Assembly: GCF_963667985.1 (NCBI RefSeq)
Contig: NZ_OY764081.1
Coordinates: 62,001-126,000, forward strand
Direction: 5' to 3'
DNA length: 64,000 nt
DNA from: an uncultured Methanocorpusculum sp.
Lineage (GTDB): Archaea > Halobacteriota > Methanomicrobia > Methanomicrobiales > Methanocorpusculaceae
In this document: positions 1 through 9,384 of the stretch, in pieces
Layout of the letters: every line of letters starts with the position of its first letter
Numbering within the stretch: position 1 is the stretch's first letter
Notes under the pieces: generated by a model
Told to the model about the DNA's origin: nothing
The model's input: the letters and a program-made list of their open reading frames with translations, nothing else
Database searches by the model: none
Position numbers and translations under genes: made by a program

Positions 1-1818
1 CTCGGACTTGGGCAGGTGCCGGATATCCTTGATATCGACCTCCTTCTCCCGCACCGGTTTCTTGATCGTCACCGGCGTGATCCCGTGCTCTGTGTTGAAC
101 GCGATCTGCATCTCGCGGCGGCGTGCCGTCTCGGCGAGAGCCTCCCGCATCGAATCCGTCATCTTATCGGCATACAGCACCACATGCGAGTCCGAGTTCC
201 TGGCCGCCCGGCCGATGATCTGGATAAGACTCCGGGCATCCCGCAGGAACCCCTCCTTATCCGCATCCAGAATACCGATGAACCCGATCTCCGGGATATC
301 CAGTCCCTCTCTCAACAGATTGATGCCGACCAGAACATCGAAGACCCCGAGCCGAAGCTGCCGGATAAGCTCGGTCCGCTCCAGCGTCTGGATCTCCGAA
401 TGCAGATACCGGGTCTTGATCCCCTGCCCCGCAAGATACTCAGTCAGCTCCTCGGCGAGTTTCTTGGTGAGCGTCGTTACAAGAGCACGGTCGCCCCGCC
501 CGATAACGGCGCTGATCTCTTTTTGCAGATCATCCGTCTGGCCCGCAATAGGTCTCACCTCGACCGTCGGATCAACGAGACCCGTCGGACGAATGATCTG
601 CTCAACGATCTGCGCCGAATGCTTGCGTTCGTAATCACCCGGCGTCGCCGAAACGAAAATCACCTGCCGGAGATACTTCTCGAACTCGTGGAACTTCAGC
701 GGCCGGTTGTCGAACGCGCTCGGCAGACGAAAACCGTACTCGACAAGGGAGAGCTTTCGGGAATGATCGCCGTTGTACATCCCCCGAACCTGCGGGAGAG
801 ACTGATGACTCTCGTCGATCACCATCAGAAAATCGTCCGGGAAGTAGTCCAGCAGACAATACGGCTTCTCTCCAGCCGCACGCCGGTCGAAGTGCCGCGA
901 GTAGTTCTCGATTCCCTTGCAGGAACCGGTCTCTTCGATCATCTCCAGATCGTACTGAGTCCTTTGGCGCAGCCGATGCGCCGCAAGATCGTCCAGACGG
1001 TTCTCGGCAAGCACCTCTTCCAGTTCTGCCCGGATCGAATCAATAGCCGCCTGCTTTTCCGACTCCGGTGTGACGAAGTGGCGGGCTGGATAGATGAAGA
1101 AGTACTCCATCCGTTCCTTTTCCTTTCCGGTGTTCTTATCGATCTCGCTTATCCGGTCGATCGTGTCGCCGAACAGTTCGATTCTGATGATGTCGTTGAA
1201 GTAACCCGGGATCAGATCGATCGTATCGCCTTTCACACGGAATCTGCCCGGCATCAGCTCCGTATCATTTCTCTCGAAAAGGATAGAAAGCAGCCGTTCG
1301 AGAAGCTCGCGGCGGGTGATAGTCTGCCCTCTCCTGATCTCGAACCCGAGGTTCTGGAAGTTTTCCGGATTGCCGAGACCGTAGATGCAGGAGACCGACG
1401 CGACCACGATCGTGTCCCGGTGCGAGAGGATCGACGCGGTCGCAGCAAGACGCATCATCTCGATCTTCGGATTGATGGAAGCGTCCTTTTCTATATACTG
1501 ATCCTTTTTTGCGATGTAGCTCTCCGGCTGATAGTAGTCATAGTAGGAGATGAAGTACTCGACGTGATTATTTGGAAAAAAATCCTTGAACTCGTTGTAG
1601 AGCTGGGCGGCAAGGGTTTTGTTGTGGGCCAGAACGAGGGTCGGACGCTGGACGTTCTGGATGACGTTTGCGATCGTAAACGTCTTGCCCGAACCGGTGA
1701 CCCCGAGAAGCGTCTGAAACTGCTCGCCGTCGAGAAGACCGTTGGTCAGTTCTTCGATCGCTTCCGGCTGGGATCCTTTCGGCGAATAGGAGGATTGAAG
1801 CGAGAACTGATCAGGCAT
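1..1818 (-). CDS. uvrB: UvrABC system protein B (3' end cut by window edge)
   Basis: UvrB is the damage-verifying helicase-like subunit of bacterial-type nucleotide excision repair. It loads with UvrA and recruits UvrC. The reading frame is open from the ATG at 1818 to base 1 (606 codons), so the C-terminal UvrC-binding tail lies outside the window. Visible features are a Walker A region (GVTGSGKT, about residue 40), the aromatic beta-hairpin region (YYDYYQPESY, about residue 95), a DESH Walker B motif and a late helicase motif ending IGRAARN. The start is two bases from the stop of the upstream DUF4013 gene, so the two are probably co-transcribed. Bacterial-type Uvr proteins are common in mesophilic methanogens. 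The identification is secure. Confidence 0.97.
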   Translation of the reverse strand, partial: MPDQFSLQSSYSPKGSQPEAIEELTNGLLDGEQFQTLLGVTGSGKTFTIANVIQNVQRPTLVLAHNKTLAAQLYNEFKDFFPNNHVEYFISYYDYYQPESYIAKKDQYIEKDASINPKIEMMRLAATASILSHRDTIVVASVSCIYGLGNPENFQNLGFEIRRGQTITRRELLERLLSILFERNDTELMPGRFRVKGDTIDLIPGYFNDIIRIELFGDTIDRISEIDKNTGKEKERMEYFFIYPARHFVTPESEKQAAIDSIRAELEEVLAENRLDDLAAHRLRQRTQYDLEMIEETGSCKGIENYSRHFDRRAAGEKPYCLLDYFPDDFLMVIDESHQSLPQVRGMYNGDHSRKLSLVEYGFRLPSAFDNRPLKFHEFEKYLRQVIFVSATPGDYERKHSAQIVEQIIRPTGLVDPTVEVRPIAGQTDDLQKEISAVIGRGDRALVTTLTKKLAEELTEYLAGQGIKTRYLHSEIQTLERTELIRQLRLGVFDVLVGINLLREGLDIPEIGFIGILDADKEGFLRDARSLIQIIGRAARNSDSHVVLYADKMTDSMREALAETARRREMQIAFNTEHGITPVTIKKPVREKEVDIKDIRHLPKSE

Positions 1819-1820
1819 AT

Positions 1821-2729
1821 TCAGAAATCATCGAAGTCTACGTCGTCCTCTTCTGGGAGATGGAACGCCGTGTCGTAGACCTCGGAGAGGTATCTGATGA
1901 AAAAGACCATGATCGGGATCATGACAAAGAGATACACGCCGATCAGGATCACGATCGCGACGCCGTTGTAGGCAAAGATCTGGGCAAGCAGGATCAGGAT
2001 GAACGTGACCAGAAGGAAGAGGATGCTCATGATCACAAGCGAAAGGATGTAGTCGTACCATCCGATCTTTTTAATGATATCGGCGATCCCGCGTATATGG
2101 GTCGCTTCTGCAAGCGAGCCGGAGCGTGTCAGTTGGACGAGTCCTACAAATGCAAACAGCGAGACCAGAATGATCGTGATGAACTCGATGGCCACATACG
2201 ACATGGTAATGAGGACCGTCAGGATACCTTCCAGTGCCATGACATCTATCGTGAGATACAGCCCGGCGTTCGGGAACAGATAATAAAAGATCATCGCATA
2301 GATGAGGGAGATGACGATGATCGGTATTGCGTAATAAAGGATAACGAAGTTGATCCGCCAGCCGCTGAAAAACAGTCCCCAGAGATTCGTATGGTCGGGC
2401 ATCTCGGGACCATCGCTTTTTGCGATCCGGTAGCAGTATCCCTGGATCAGCGGGACGAAGAAGACGCAGCACAGACTCAAGACAACGGCAAAATACTGCA
2501 GAAGACCGGACAGGCTCGAAGCCGTGAATCCGTAGTTGTCGTTGACGAACACGTTCACCAGTACCGGCAGAACGGCAAGCTGGAGGATAAGAGAGGATAC
2601 AGCCAGACACGCAAGGATCGGAATGACAAAATACAGAAAAAGAACGATCCAGCGTGGAAGCTGTTTCAGGCTGAAGAATGCCTCTTTGGTATAGGTATAA
2701 GCTCCTGATATAATGTCTGCGTGTTCCAT
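1821..2729 (-). CDS. DUF4013-type multi-pass membrane protein
   Basis: This 302-residue protein has about six hydrophobic segments and a short acidic tail (EEDDVDFDDF), suggesting a polytopic membrane protein with a cytoplasmic C-terminus. The N-terminal pattern (AYTYTKEAFFSLKQLPRW, then a long hydrophobic stretch) and the internal GYCYRIAKS segment resemble the DUF4013 family of methanogen membrane proteins, whose function is not established. It sits directly upstream of uvrB with only two bases between them, so transcription is likely shared, but nothing in the protein suggests DNA repair. The family call is from pattern recognition and is fairly confident; no function is claimed. Confidence 0.75.
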   Translation of the reverse strand: MEHADIISGAYTYTKEAFFSLKQLPRWIVLFLYFVIPILACLAVSSLILQLAVLPVLVNVFVNDNYGFTASSLSGLLQYFAVVLSLCCVFFVPLIQGYCYRIAKSDGPEMPDHTNLWGLFFSGWRINFVILYYAIPIIVISLIYAMIFYYLFPNAGLYLTIDVMALEGILTVLITMSYVAIEFITIILVSLFAFVGLVQLTRSGSLAEATHIRGIADIIKKIGWYDYILSLVIMSILFLLVTFILILLAQIFAYNGVAIVILIGVYLFVMIPIMVFFIRYLSEVYDTAFHLPEEDDVDFDDF

Positions 2730-2795
2730 GGGTGCTTTCCTTACGTAATTACTATTGTTGGACTCTGGTATTAATTGTTGGTTATGGCTCCGTAA

Positions 2796-3737
2796 TTACA
2801 CGGCATGCCATAAGAATTTCTCTGACCGGAGACCTTTTTTCTTCTGGCCGGCGGGTGTTTCTGCAAGATCGTCGACGATGCTTCGAAGAAGCGAGCTGCC
2901 GGAGTCAGCTTCATGAACGAGCCATGCCTCGACTGTGAGGGGAATTACATCGCCGTATGAGCCGTGATGGGACTGGATGATGTGTCTGAGCTGGAGAAGC
3001 TGTTCATCGGAGATGAGGTTTTTGTACTCGTCGATGTACATGATCCCCATCGTGATATGCTCGATGAGGTTGTAGGTGTCGTTTGGAACATAGCCGTAGC
3101 CGACTTTGTCGAAACAGAAGATCTTGCCGATGTCGTGGAGAACGGCGCCGGCGATGACCATGTCCCGTTTTATATCGGTCCTGGGCATGATATCGACAAG
3201 CGAAAGAGCGATTTTTACGGTTTCGAGAGAGTGTTCGCATAGACCTCCGGTATATTCGTGGTGACGGCGGATCGCTGCCGGACATCCGTAGAACCGCGCA
3301 TCGAGACAGCAGGCAACAAAGAGTTTAAGGTCCGTGTTTCTGATGGTCGCGATGATTTTCTGGATTTCCCGTGCATTGGCGTCGAGGTCTGCAGGCGTGT
3401 AGACGAACGCACTCTCCTGTCCGGGCATAAGTTCGATCGGTCCGGCAGCGATATCTTTGAGGGTCTCGGCCGAGTCGGAAAAGACATGGATCTCGCCGTT
3501 CTGATTCACTCTGCCTTTACCTGTTATCTTGTAGAAGCGGCCTGTCTGGACGATTCTTGGGATTTCTACGGCTTTTTCTCCGTAAAACTTCGCTTCGATC
3601 AGACCGGTCTTGTCGGCAAGGGTGAGATGGGCGAACTGCTCGCCGCGTTTGCTTCGAAGGTCGGCACGTTTTATCAGGAAGAGGGAGTTGACCGGAGTCG
3701 ACTCAACAATATTTTCTACGAATTGGGTTTTTTCCAT
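2796..3737 (-). CDS. YhaM-like OB-fold/HD-domain nuclease
   Basis: The protein has an N-terminal OB-fold-like region (about residues 15-95, beginning SLFLIKRADLRSKRGEQF) and a C-terminal HD domain. The HD signature is visible as H-x-G-LCEHSL near residue 170, the pair in VLHDIGK near residue 200, and later HITMG and IQSHHG histidines. This architecture is that of YhaM-family 3'-5' exoribonucleases, so a role in RNA turnover is likely by family but not shown here. Length (313 residues) matches the family. Transcription is divergent from the small gene at 4136, across a 398-base AT-rich gap. Confidence 0.82.
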   Translation of the reverse strand: MEKTQFVENIVESTPVNSLFLIKRADLRSKRGEQFAHLTLADKTGLIEAKFYGEKAVEIPRIVQTGRFYKITGKGRVNQNGEIHVFSDSAETLKDIAAGPIELMPGQESAFVYTPADLDANAREIQKIIATIRNTDLKLFVACCLDARFYGCPAAIRRHHEYTGGLCEHSLETVKIALSLVDIMPRTDIKRDMVIAGAVLHDIGKIFCFDKVGYGYVPNDTYNLIEHITMGIMYIDEYKNLISDEQLLQLRHIIQSHHGSYGDVIPLTVEAWLVHEADSGSSLLRSIVDDLAETPAGQKKKGLRSEKFLWHAV

Positions 3738-4135
3738 GTTTATCCTCGCATTTTCATCATTGGAAAGAGTACAGTTGATACTACTCGTGTGTTCTTTTGC
3801 CTAATCATGATTCTGTTTGATGATCCCGGTATGAGAGCAGCAGCGACTTAATTTTGGACGTTTTGTCCCGGATAATAATAACAATGTGAAAAACTGCCAA
3901 AGGATATAAAAGCCGATATATGACTGAAGTGATAGACTTATATTACATAAGTGGCAATATTCAATCAAAATACCTTAATATGATGTTTGGAGTCTGTCCC
4001 CGATTCCAAGACATCATGATGACCCTGCATAAGGTCTTTTTGCTGACCCTATGCAGGGGGTGGATTCCCCTTTGCATCAGATCCGCAGATGGATTCCTCT
4101 GGATTGACCTGACAAAGTAATTGCATTAAATTAAC
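3738..4135. other. Intergenic region with a 9-bp-stem hairpin
   Basis: This AT-rich spacer lies between two divergent genes and should hold both promoters. CCCTGCATA (4023-4031) pairs exactly with TATGCAGGG (4050-4058) across an 18-base loop, about 80-110 bases before the start of the gene at 4136. It may be an operator or an RNA structure. A 66-codon open frame (3920-4120) overlaps this hairpin but has no recognisable protein features. Confidence 0.5.
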
Positions 4136-4567
4136 ATGGCGTACAGATACAAGAAAGACAATCCCAAGAGCAAACGCAAACTAGTGATTGCATTTTTCAT
4201 AATTATTGTTTTTATTGCGCTTTTTATTGCTATTGTTGCCGGATTTTTTGGATCGAATTATGTGGTTCAGAAGTCTCTCGAGGACCCGGACGTGGTGCTG
4301 CATGTGGCGGTTTCGGGGGGCGACCTGATCGTCACCGTCTATGAATGGCGAAGGGTCGAAGAACTGCGCATGCTTGTCATTGAAATCGAAGGCGTATCTC
4401 TCCCAAGTTCAATGACGATGATGCCTGCAGCTTTGACCGGGACCGGAGCCGTGTATTTCACAAATACCTGTGTGGGAGTAACCGGTGTCAGAAAAGTTGG
4501 GGTCCGCGGGATTTTCACCGACGGCAGTTCGACACTCCTGAAACTCAGCACGATCAAGTTTACCTGA
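4136..4567 (+). CDS. Single-pass membrane protein, pilin-like
   Basis: A 143-residue protein with a lysine-rich start (KKDNPKSKRK), one transmembrane helix at about residues 15-40, and an extracytoplasmic beta-rich domain rich in Val, Gly and Thr. The layout, and the final segment in which GVRGIFTDGSST precedes the C-terminus, recall archaeal type IV pilin-like (DUF1628-type) proteins. The N-terminus lacks a clear class III signal cleavage site, so this is only a structural analogy. It is alone in its transcription unit, followed by a 218-base gap. Surface exposure is inferred. Confidence 0.55.
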   Translation: MAYRYKKDNPKSKRKLVIAFFIIIVFIALFIAIVAGFFGSNYVVQKSLEDPDVVLHVAVSGGDLIVTVYEWRRVEELRMLVIEIEGVSLPSSMTMMPAALTGTGAVYFTNTCVGVTGVRKVGVRGIFTDGSSTLLKLSTIKFT

Positions 4568-4785
4568 AAAAAGGACTTGTGCGGCATGAACCAATGAGAG
4601 AGAATTAACCGCACAGGTTCTTGATCGATTGTTGTCCCAGGTATCAAAAATATCCCGTACATGAGAACAACGTTGATCGTATATCATCTATGTACTTCGG
4701 CATTTCAGTTGAGGGCACACATACATTTAAGTGGGAAAAAGGTGTACAAATACCATATTATATCCACATAAAAGGTGTATCCATC

Positions 4786-6105
4786 ATGTACCGACTCATC
4801 ACCCGCGATCTCCAAAACTGGAAAAACGCAGAAATAAGAAAACCCCTCATACTCAGTGGGATCCGCCAATGTGGAAAAACATGGATACTGAAAGAATTCG
4901 GAAAACAGAACTTCTCGGACACAGTCTACTTCACCTTTGAGAACAACACACCGCTGTGCGCATGTTTCGATCAGGATATGGACCCGGTAAGAATCATCAA
5001 AGAACTCAGTTTCCTGTCCAACAAGACCATCACACCCGGCACAACACTCGTGATCTTCGATGAAATACAATTCTGTCCTAATGCCCTGACTTCTCTCAAA
5101 TATTTTTGCGAAGAAATGCCAGAACTCCATATCGCCTGTGCGGGCTCTCTTCTGGGCGTTCAGCTCGCAAAAAATGAGGGATCGTTTCCCGTCGGAAAAA
5201 TCGATTTCCTCACTCTTAGACCAATGAACTTTGCAGAGTATCTGTATGCAAACGGCGAAACACATCTCCTCTCCCACCTTGAAACGCTATCATCCCATGA
5301 AAAGGTTCCCGGATCACTTACACAAAAACTCGAAAACCTGTATAGAGACTATCTTATAACCGGGGGGATGCCGGAAGTTGTAAAAACATGGACAAATACG
5401 CACAATCTCCAGGAAATTGAGCGTATCCAGCGATCCATCATCGACAGTTATGAAGCAGACTTCATGAAATATGCACCTCGTGAACTTCTCCCGAAACTCT
5501 CCCTCATCTGGAATTCGGTCCCTCAGCAGCTCGCAAAAGACAATCACAAATTCATCTTTTCGCATATCAAAAAGGGACTGAAAGCCCGTGATCTGGAAGA
5601 TGCTCTGCATTGGCAGGTCTCGGCCGGGATCATCCTGAAAATAGCGAAAATTGAAAAACCTGCAGTCCCTCTTTCCCATTATGCAGACATTACCAACTTC
5701 AAGATTTATCTCTGCGATGTCGGACTGCTGCGCAGTCTGGCTGCGTTTCCCGCAGCAGGCATCTCATCGCCGACTCCAGTTGTTTCCGATATGAGGGGCG
5801 CTCTCACGGAAAACTATGTACTGACAGAACTACTCGCAGAAAACGATGCGACTGCGTATTTCTGGAAACGAAACGAGTCCGAGATAGAATTCATTATCCA
5901 AAAAGAGCTGGATGTCATCCCTATTGAAGTAAAAGCTGCGAAAAATACCAGGTCGAGAAGCCTGAACGAGTACAGGAAACACTATACCCCGCGGCTCGCA
6001 ATCAAAACAAGTCTGAAGAATATCTCCATGCAAACCGATGAAATGGGGACCCTTCTGGAAATCCCGCTTTATCTCATCTGGAACACATCCCACTATCTGG
6101 GATAA
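4786..6105 (+). CDS. AAA-type ATPase with DUF4143 C-terminal domain
   Basis: The N-terminal third is a P-loop ATPase: Walker A reads SGIRQCGKT (about residue 25) and Walker B LVIFDEIQFCP (about residue 90). The C-terminal part has the DUF4143 pattern, including ITGGMPEVV near residue 190, the LCDVGLLRSL segment and a nuclease-like end with EIEFIIQ and IPIEVKA. This family is widespread, multi-copy and of unproven function; DNA handling is only suspected. I chose the ATG at 4786 rather than an upstream in-frame ATG because the family begins MYRLITRDL and a GGTG lies just before it. It is free-standing, probably accessory, and followed by hairpin repeats. Confidence 0.85.
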   Translation: MYRLITRDLQNWKNAEIRKPLILSGIRQCGKTWILKEFGKQNFSDTVYFTFENNTPLCACFDQDMDPVRIIKELSFLSNKTITPGTTLVIFDEIQFCPNALTSLKYFCEEMPELHIACAGSLLGVQLAKNEGSFPVGKIDFLTLRPMNFAEYLYANGETHLLSHLETLSSHEKVPGSLTQKLENLYRDYLITGGMPEVVKTWTNTHNLQEIERIQRSIIDSYEADFMKYAPRELLPKLSLIWNSVPQQLAKDNHKFIFSHIKKGLKARDLEDALHWQVSAGIILKIAKIEKPAVPLSHYADITNFKIYLCDVGLLRSLAAFPAAGISSPTPVVSDMRGALTENYVLTELLAENDATAYFWKRNESEIEFIIQKELDVIPIEVKAAKNTRSRSLNEYRKHYTPRLAIKTSLKNISMQTDEMGTLLEIPLYLIWNTSHYLG

Positions 6106-6154
6106 GAGCAGACAAAGGGCACGCACCCCTTACATCGACTTCCATATCAGCCTT

Positions 6155-6280
6155 GGTGACAGTTCCTGTCACCATGCACTCGCAAATCATAGATTTGCTC
6201 GAACCTGGCGCTGCTTCGCATCACCATGACACTCGCAAGTTTTACAACTTGCTCGATTCCGGTGCCGCTGAGGCGTCACC
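6155..6280. repeat. Hairpin repeat array A
   Basis: There are three consecutive hairpins. GGTGACAG/CTGTCACC (6155-6173) has a TTC loop. GCAAATC/GATTTGC (6182-6198) has an ATA loop. GCAAGTT/AACTTGC (6235-6252) has a TTAC loop. The last two sit inside repeat units of 52 and 55 bases that start CACCATG at 6170 and 6222, with a third partial start at 6277. Each is framed by CTCGCAA and TTGCTCG. The array runs into the stop codon of the DUF2791 gene (6276-6278). It could serve as a bidirectional terminator, since the genes on either side converge. Confidence 0.8.
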
Positions 6281-7568
6281 AGGAAACTTCCATTACCGCC
6301 TTTTCTTCCTCTTTGAGGACCCCTTCGCCTTTTACCGGTTCGAACACGTATTTTTCCATCGGCTGATAATTCGGATACAGGGCGCATTTATCCAGCACGT
6401 CCACGAATTCGCGCAGATAAAGCCTCGGCACCACATCGACACGGCCGCCGAACCGGCAGGTCACCTTTTCGATCATCGTTCTGATGAACTTCGGCGAGAC
6501 TCTGGCTTTATCCACTTCCTGATATGCCTCGGCATAGATATCCATGACCTTTCCCGCGGCCTCGCCGAGTTTTGCCGCATCGAACTTGGATAGAACGATC
6601 TGGGTCTGCATGGGATTGGAAAACCCGTCATCGGCGATGATCCCGATCCGGTCATAGAGCGGCGGGAGAGAACGGATGCCTTTTGAGCTGTCGAAGAATG
6701 CAGGCGTCCCTGCAAACAGGAAGAAACAGTTTGGCAGCTCGTTCTTATCGATCATATCGACGATCTGCCGCAGATTGATGTAGCCTTTTTCCCGCTGGGG
6801 GCGGGCAAACGCCTGGGCCGTTTCTGCTTCGTCGAAGCTGACCAGAAGACCGGCGTACCCAGCCTGGGTCATCACATACACGAGACCTTTCAGGAACTGA
6901 AGGGTGTCGCCTTCGGTGACCCCGCCTTTGAGACCGGCCTGCGCCTTGAAGCTTCGCCCAACCGTCGACTCGCCCGAGACCCAGCCGATCGCCGCCTGGG
7001 CAGTTGCAAAATCGCCTTTGTTGTTTGCCTGATAATAGGTCCGAAGCGCCGAGGCGAGACCTGAGTTCATCCCGCTCACCCGTTCGAGAACCGACTCGAT
7101 CTCCTTTTCCGTCAGCTCGACGAGACGCGGGTCGTCCTCGCCGATCCCCGTGCTGATCAGACGGTCCTCGATCCCGTATATCCAGGTGTCGATGATGCTT
7201 TTGAGGGCATGATCCTCGGTCCCCGTGGTCAGCCCCGAGCAGATTCTTGCATAGATCGCCTGCAGTTTATGCAGGGGAGTGTCCGGCGAGATGACGACAT
7301 GCGAGGTGACGAACCGCTGCTTTTGTCCGATCTCGACCGCCCGGGAGATCAGAAACGTCTTTCCCGACCCATACTCCCCGCGAACGAATTTGCAGTCCGC
7401 ATGCCCGGTGGCCACGTACTCGAGCTGGGATCTGATGACTTTCTCTTCGGTTGAAAGACCGACCGCGAGCCGGCCGAGTCCAGCCTGCGGCACCGTTCCC
7501 CGGCGAAGCGCATTGATGATCCCGATGCTTTCCAGTTTCCGGTCACTGTGTCCGTTATGTTCCGACAT
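6276..7568 (-). CDS. DUF2791 (BrxD-like) P-loop ATPase
   Basis: About 430 residues. Walker A is RGEYGSGKT (near residue 62) and Walker B is LLVSFDEAE (near residue 250), with the family's invariant-looking GYINLRQIVD and FLFAGTPAFF segments. This is the DUF2791 family, known as BrxD in some BREX phage-defence loci, though no other BREX gene is present here. I place the start at 7568 (MSEHNGH), preceded by GAGGTG seven bases upstream; the frame extends ten codons further, deeper into the preceding gene. It overlaps the TPR-wHTH gene by 14 bases, so the pair is probably translationally coupled. A regulatory or DNA-binding ATPase role is inferred only. Confidence 0.82.
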   Translation of the reverse strand: MSEHNGHSDRKLESIGIINALRRGTVPQAGLGRLAVGLSTEEKVIRSQLEYVATGHADCKFVRGEYGSGKTFLISRAVEIGQKQRFVTSHVVISPDTPLHKLQAIYARICSGLTTGTEDHALKSIIDTWIYGIEDRLISTGIGEDDPRLVELTEKEIESVLERVSGMNSGLASALRTYYQANNKGDFATAQAAIGWVSGESTVGRSFKAQAGLKGGVTEGDTLQFLKGLVYVMTQAGYAGLLVSFDEAETAQAFARPQREKGYINLRQIVDMIDKNELPNCFFLFAGTPAFFDSSKGIRSLPPLYDRIGIIADDGFSNPMQTQIVLSKFDAAKLGEAAGKVMDIYAEAYQEVDKARVSPKFIRTMIEKVTCRFGGRVDVVPRLYLREFVDVLDKCALYPNYQPMEKYVFEPVKGEGVLKEEEKAVMEVSW

Positions 7569-9378
7569 ACCCGTACACCTCGCCGCGTTCGCCCACACCG
7601 TGTTTCTCTATTAAAGAGATCCCGTGTTCGGCAAGTTTCGCCAGCATCGAGTTCACGATGCCGGTAACCCGCCGGGTCTCGAGAACGGCGCGAAGATCCA
7701 TTTCCGTTGCTTCGCGGTGCTCTTTTAAGAAAATGAAGACCGTCGACTCACGTTCATCGAGGAACGAAAGATCGCTGCTCTGCATCTCACTCTCTTCTTC
7801 CTCTTCCTGCGTCTCGACGATGACCGGACGCTCGGCAAGAACCCGGCCTTTCAGACGTGAAAGGACGTCCATGAAATCCTTCACGCGGATCTTTGCGGGA
7901 TAACAGGGAAGAACGTCGATTCCTGCAAGACAGCACCATTTGCAGGTCTCGTAATCCTGCCGCTCCAACGAATCGACTGCTGAATACAGATACCCCGCCG
8001 AAAGCATCTCGCGGCCGTTCGAAGAGAGCCGGTCCGTGACGCTGCCGAGCTTTTTGATGATCATGTCCTTGGCTTTGGCAATTTTATAGATCTCTTCGCC
8101 GCCGTTAAAGACGGCATCGGCGATCGTCTCGATGTCGCGGACTTTAACGGCGTTCGCGACCATATACCGGATCGTCGTCTCGCACTCGCGTTCGTCCCCG
8201 CTCCGTTTGAGAAAACCGGCATAGGAGATGCCGCCTTTGATGAAGTCCGCACGGTAGGCACGGTAATTCCAGTCGCGTGCCTGCGAAAGGGAGCCGGCAT
8301 CTTCGTACGCTTTGCCGATCCAGGCAAGACAGACCGGGGTCGGATACGGCGAAAGAATGACGCTGATGATTCCAGCCACCTCTTCTTTCGTGCGTATGGT
8401 CGAGAGAAATCCGATGAATTTGGAGATGACCAGTTCCTGGAGAAGCGGGTCGGCGTCGTCGGCACTGCAGAGCTGGGTGATCAGGCCGCGATACACGCTG
8501 TTCGCCGCATCGCCGTTTTCAAGACGTGCCTCGAGTTCGGCAAAAAGCAGACGGTACACCGGATCGTTTGCGGTTTTAAGATGTTCGCCCAGTTCATACC
8601 TTGCCGAGGTGTAATTCCCGAGAAGTTTTTCGAGAAGGATGTAGGAGAACCGGATCTGCGAAACGGTTTCGTCTTCAACGCCTGCCTCTTCGAGACTGTC
8701 GAGTGCCGAGCGGTATGCCCGCTCTGCCCCGGCCGGATCGAGTGCGGCGAGCGCCTCAAGACTCTGCCTGAGATAGACCGTGTCTTTGACGGCGTTCCAT
8801 GCCCGAAGGGAAAGCTGCATCGCCTTCTGATACTCCTTTTCGGCATACAGTGCGTCGATGTACTCGTGACTGAAGGTCTCGCCTCCGAAGTTCTGGATAT
8901 GGAGAGCGATCGCTTCGCTCGGCTCGCCGACGCGGGTAAGCGTCTGCATCAGCGTTCTGACGTCCTCCGGGCGGTTTTCCAGCCTGACCAGAGCACGAAG
9001 CGAGGGGATAGCGCCCCGCAGATCCTCATTTGCGAGAAGAAGAGACGAGTATCTGCGAAGAGCGGTTTTGTTTTCCGGGTCGAGGATCAGGGCGGTCGCA
9101 TACTCTTCGGCGGCCGCATTTGTATCCGAATTTTCAAGAACGAGACCGAGATAACTGTGCAGATACGAAGAGGCCGGCATGAGCCGGATGAGATCTTTCA
9201 AAAGGGATTCGGCGGTGTCGTAAAGACCCGTTTCCATGTAGCTCCGGGCGGCTAAAAGAAGGAGAGCGGGGTCGCTCGTGCCGGATGAAAAGGAGATGAC
9301 CTCCGAATACTTTCCGGCATTGAACAGCTCCATGCCGACTGAGAGGTTTTTCGCGGTTGCAGCAGGATCGTCGGTCAT
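7555..9378 (-). CDS. TPR-repeat protein with C-terminal winged helix
   Basis: This 607-residue protein is built of degenerate tetratricopeptide helices (for example AEEYATALILDPENKTALRR near residue 135) across roughly residues 5-500. An acidic linker (EEEEESEMQ) follows. The last ~75 residues look like a winged helix: ESTVFIFLKEH, then LRAVLETRRVTGIVNSMLAKL and a GERGEVYGYV beta wing. It overlaps the DUF2791 ATPase downstream and starts six bases after the PfpI gene. The TPR part probably binds a partner, plausibly the ATPase, and the wHTH nucleic acid. I do not recognise a named family. Confidence 0.75.
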   Translation of the reverse strand: MTDDPAATAKNLSVGMELFNAGKYSEVISFSSGTSDPALLLLAARSYMETGLYDTAESLLKDLIRLMPASSYLHSYLGLVLENSDTNAAAEEYATALILDPENKTALRRYSSLLLANEDLRGAIPSLRALVRLENRPEDVRTLMQTLTRVGEPSEAIALHIQNFGGETFSHEYIDALYAEKEYQKAMQLSLRAWNAVKDTVYLRQSLEALAALDPAGAERAYRSALDSLEEAGVEDETVSQIRFSYILLEKLLGNYTSARYELGEHLKTANDPVYRLLFAELEARLENGDAANSVYRGLITQLCSADDADPLLQELVISKFIGFLSTIRTKEEVAGIISVILSPYPTPVCLAWIGKAYEDAGSLSQARDWNYRAYRADFIKGGISYAGFLKRSGDERECETTIRYMVANAVKVRDIETIADAVFNGGEEIYKIAKAKDMIIKKLGSVTDRLSSNGREMLSAGYLYSAVDSLERQDYETCKWCCLAGIDVLPCYPAKIRVKDFMDVLSRLKGRVLAERPVIVETQEEEEESEMQSSDLSFLDERESTVFIFLKEHREATEMDLRAVLETRRVTGIVNSMLAKLAEHGISLIEKHGVGERGEVYGYVGT

Positions 9379-9384
9379 GTTTTT

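Noticed and set aside
16-1878. 620-codon plus-strand open frame
   Set aside because: It is the complementary frame of uvrB, whose motifs are unmistakable on the minus strand.
1860-2708. 282-codon plus-strand open frame rich in Asp, Arg and Lys
   Set aside because: It is antisense to a clear multi-pass membrane protein; the charged composition is the mirror of hydrophobic codons.
3920-4120. 66-codon plus-strand open frame
   Set aside because: It lies over the hairpin in the divergent promoter region and shows no conserved features.
6276-7568. Complete BREX defence system
   Set aside because: Only a DUF2791 ATPase is present; no PglZ, methyltransferase, BrxC or helicase gene is nearby.
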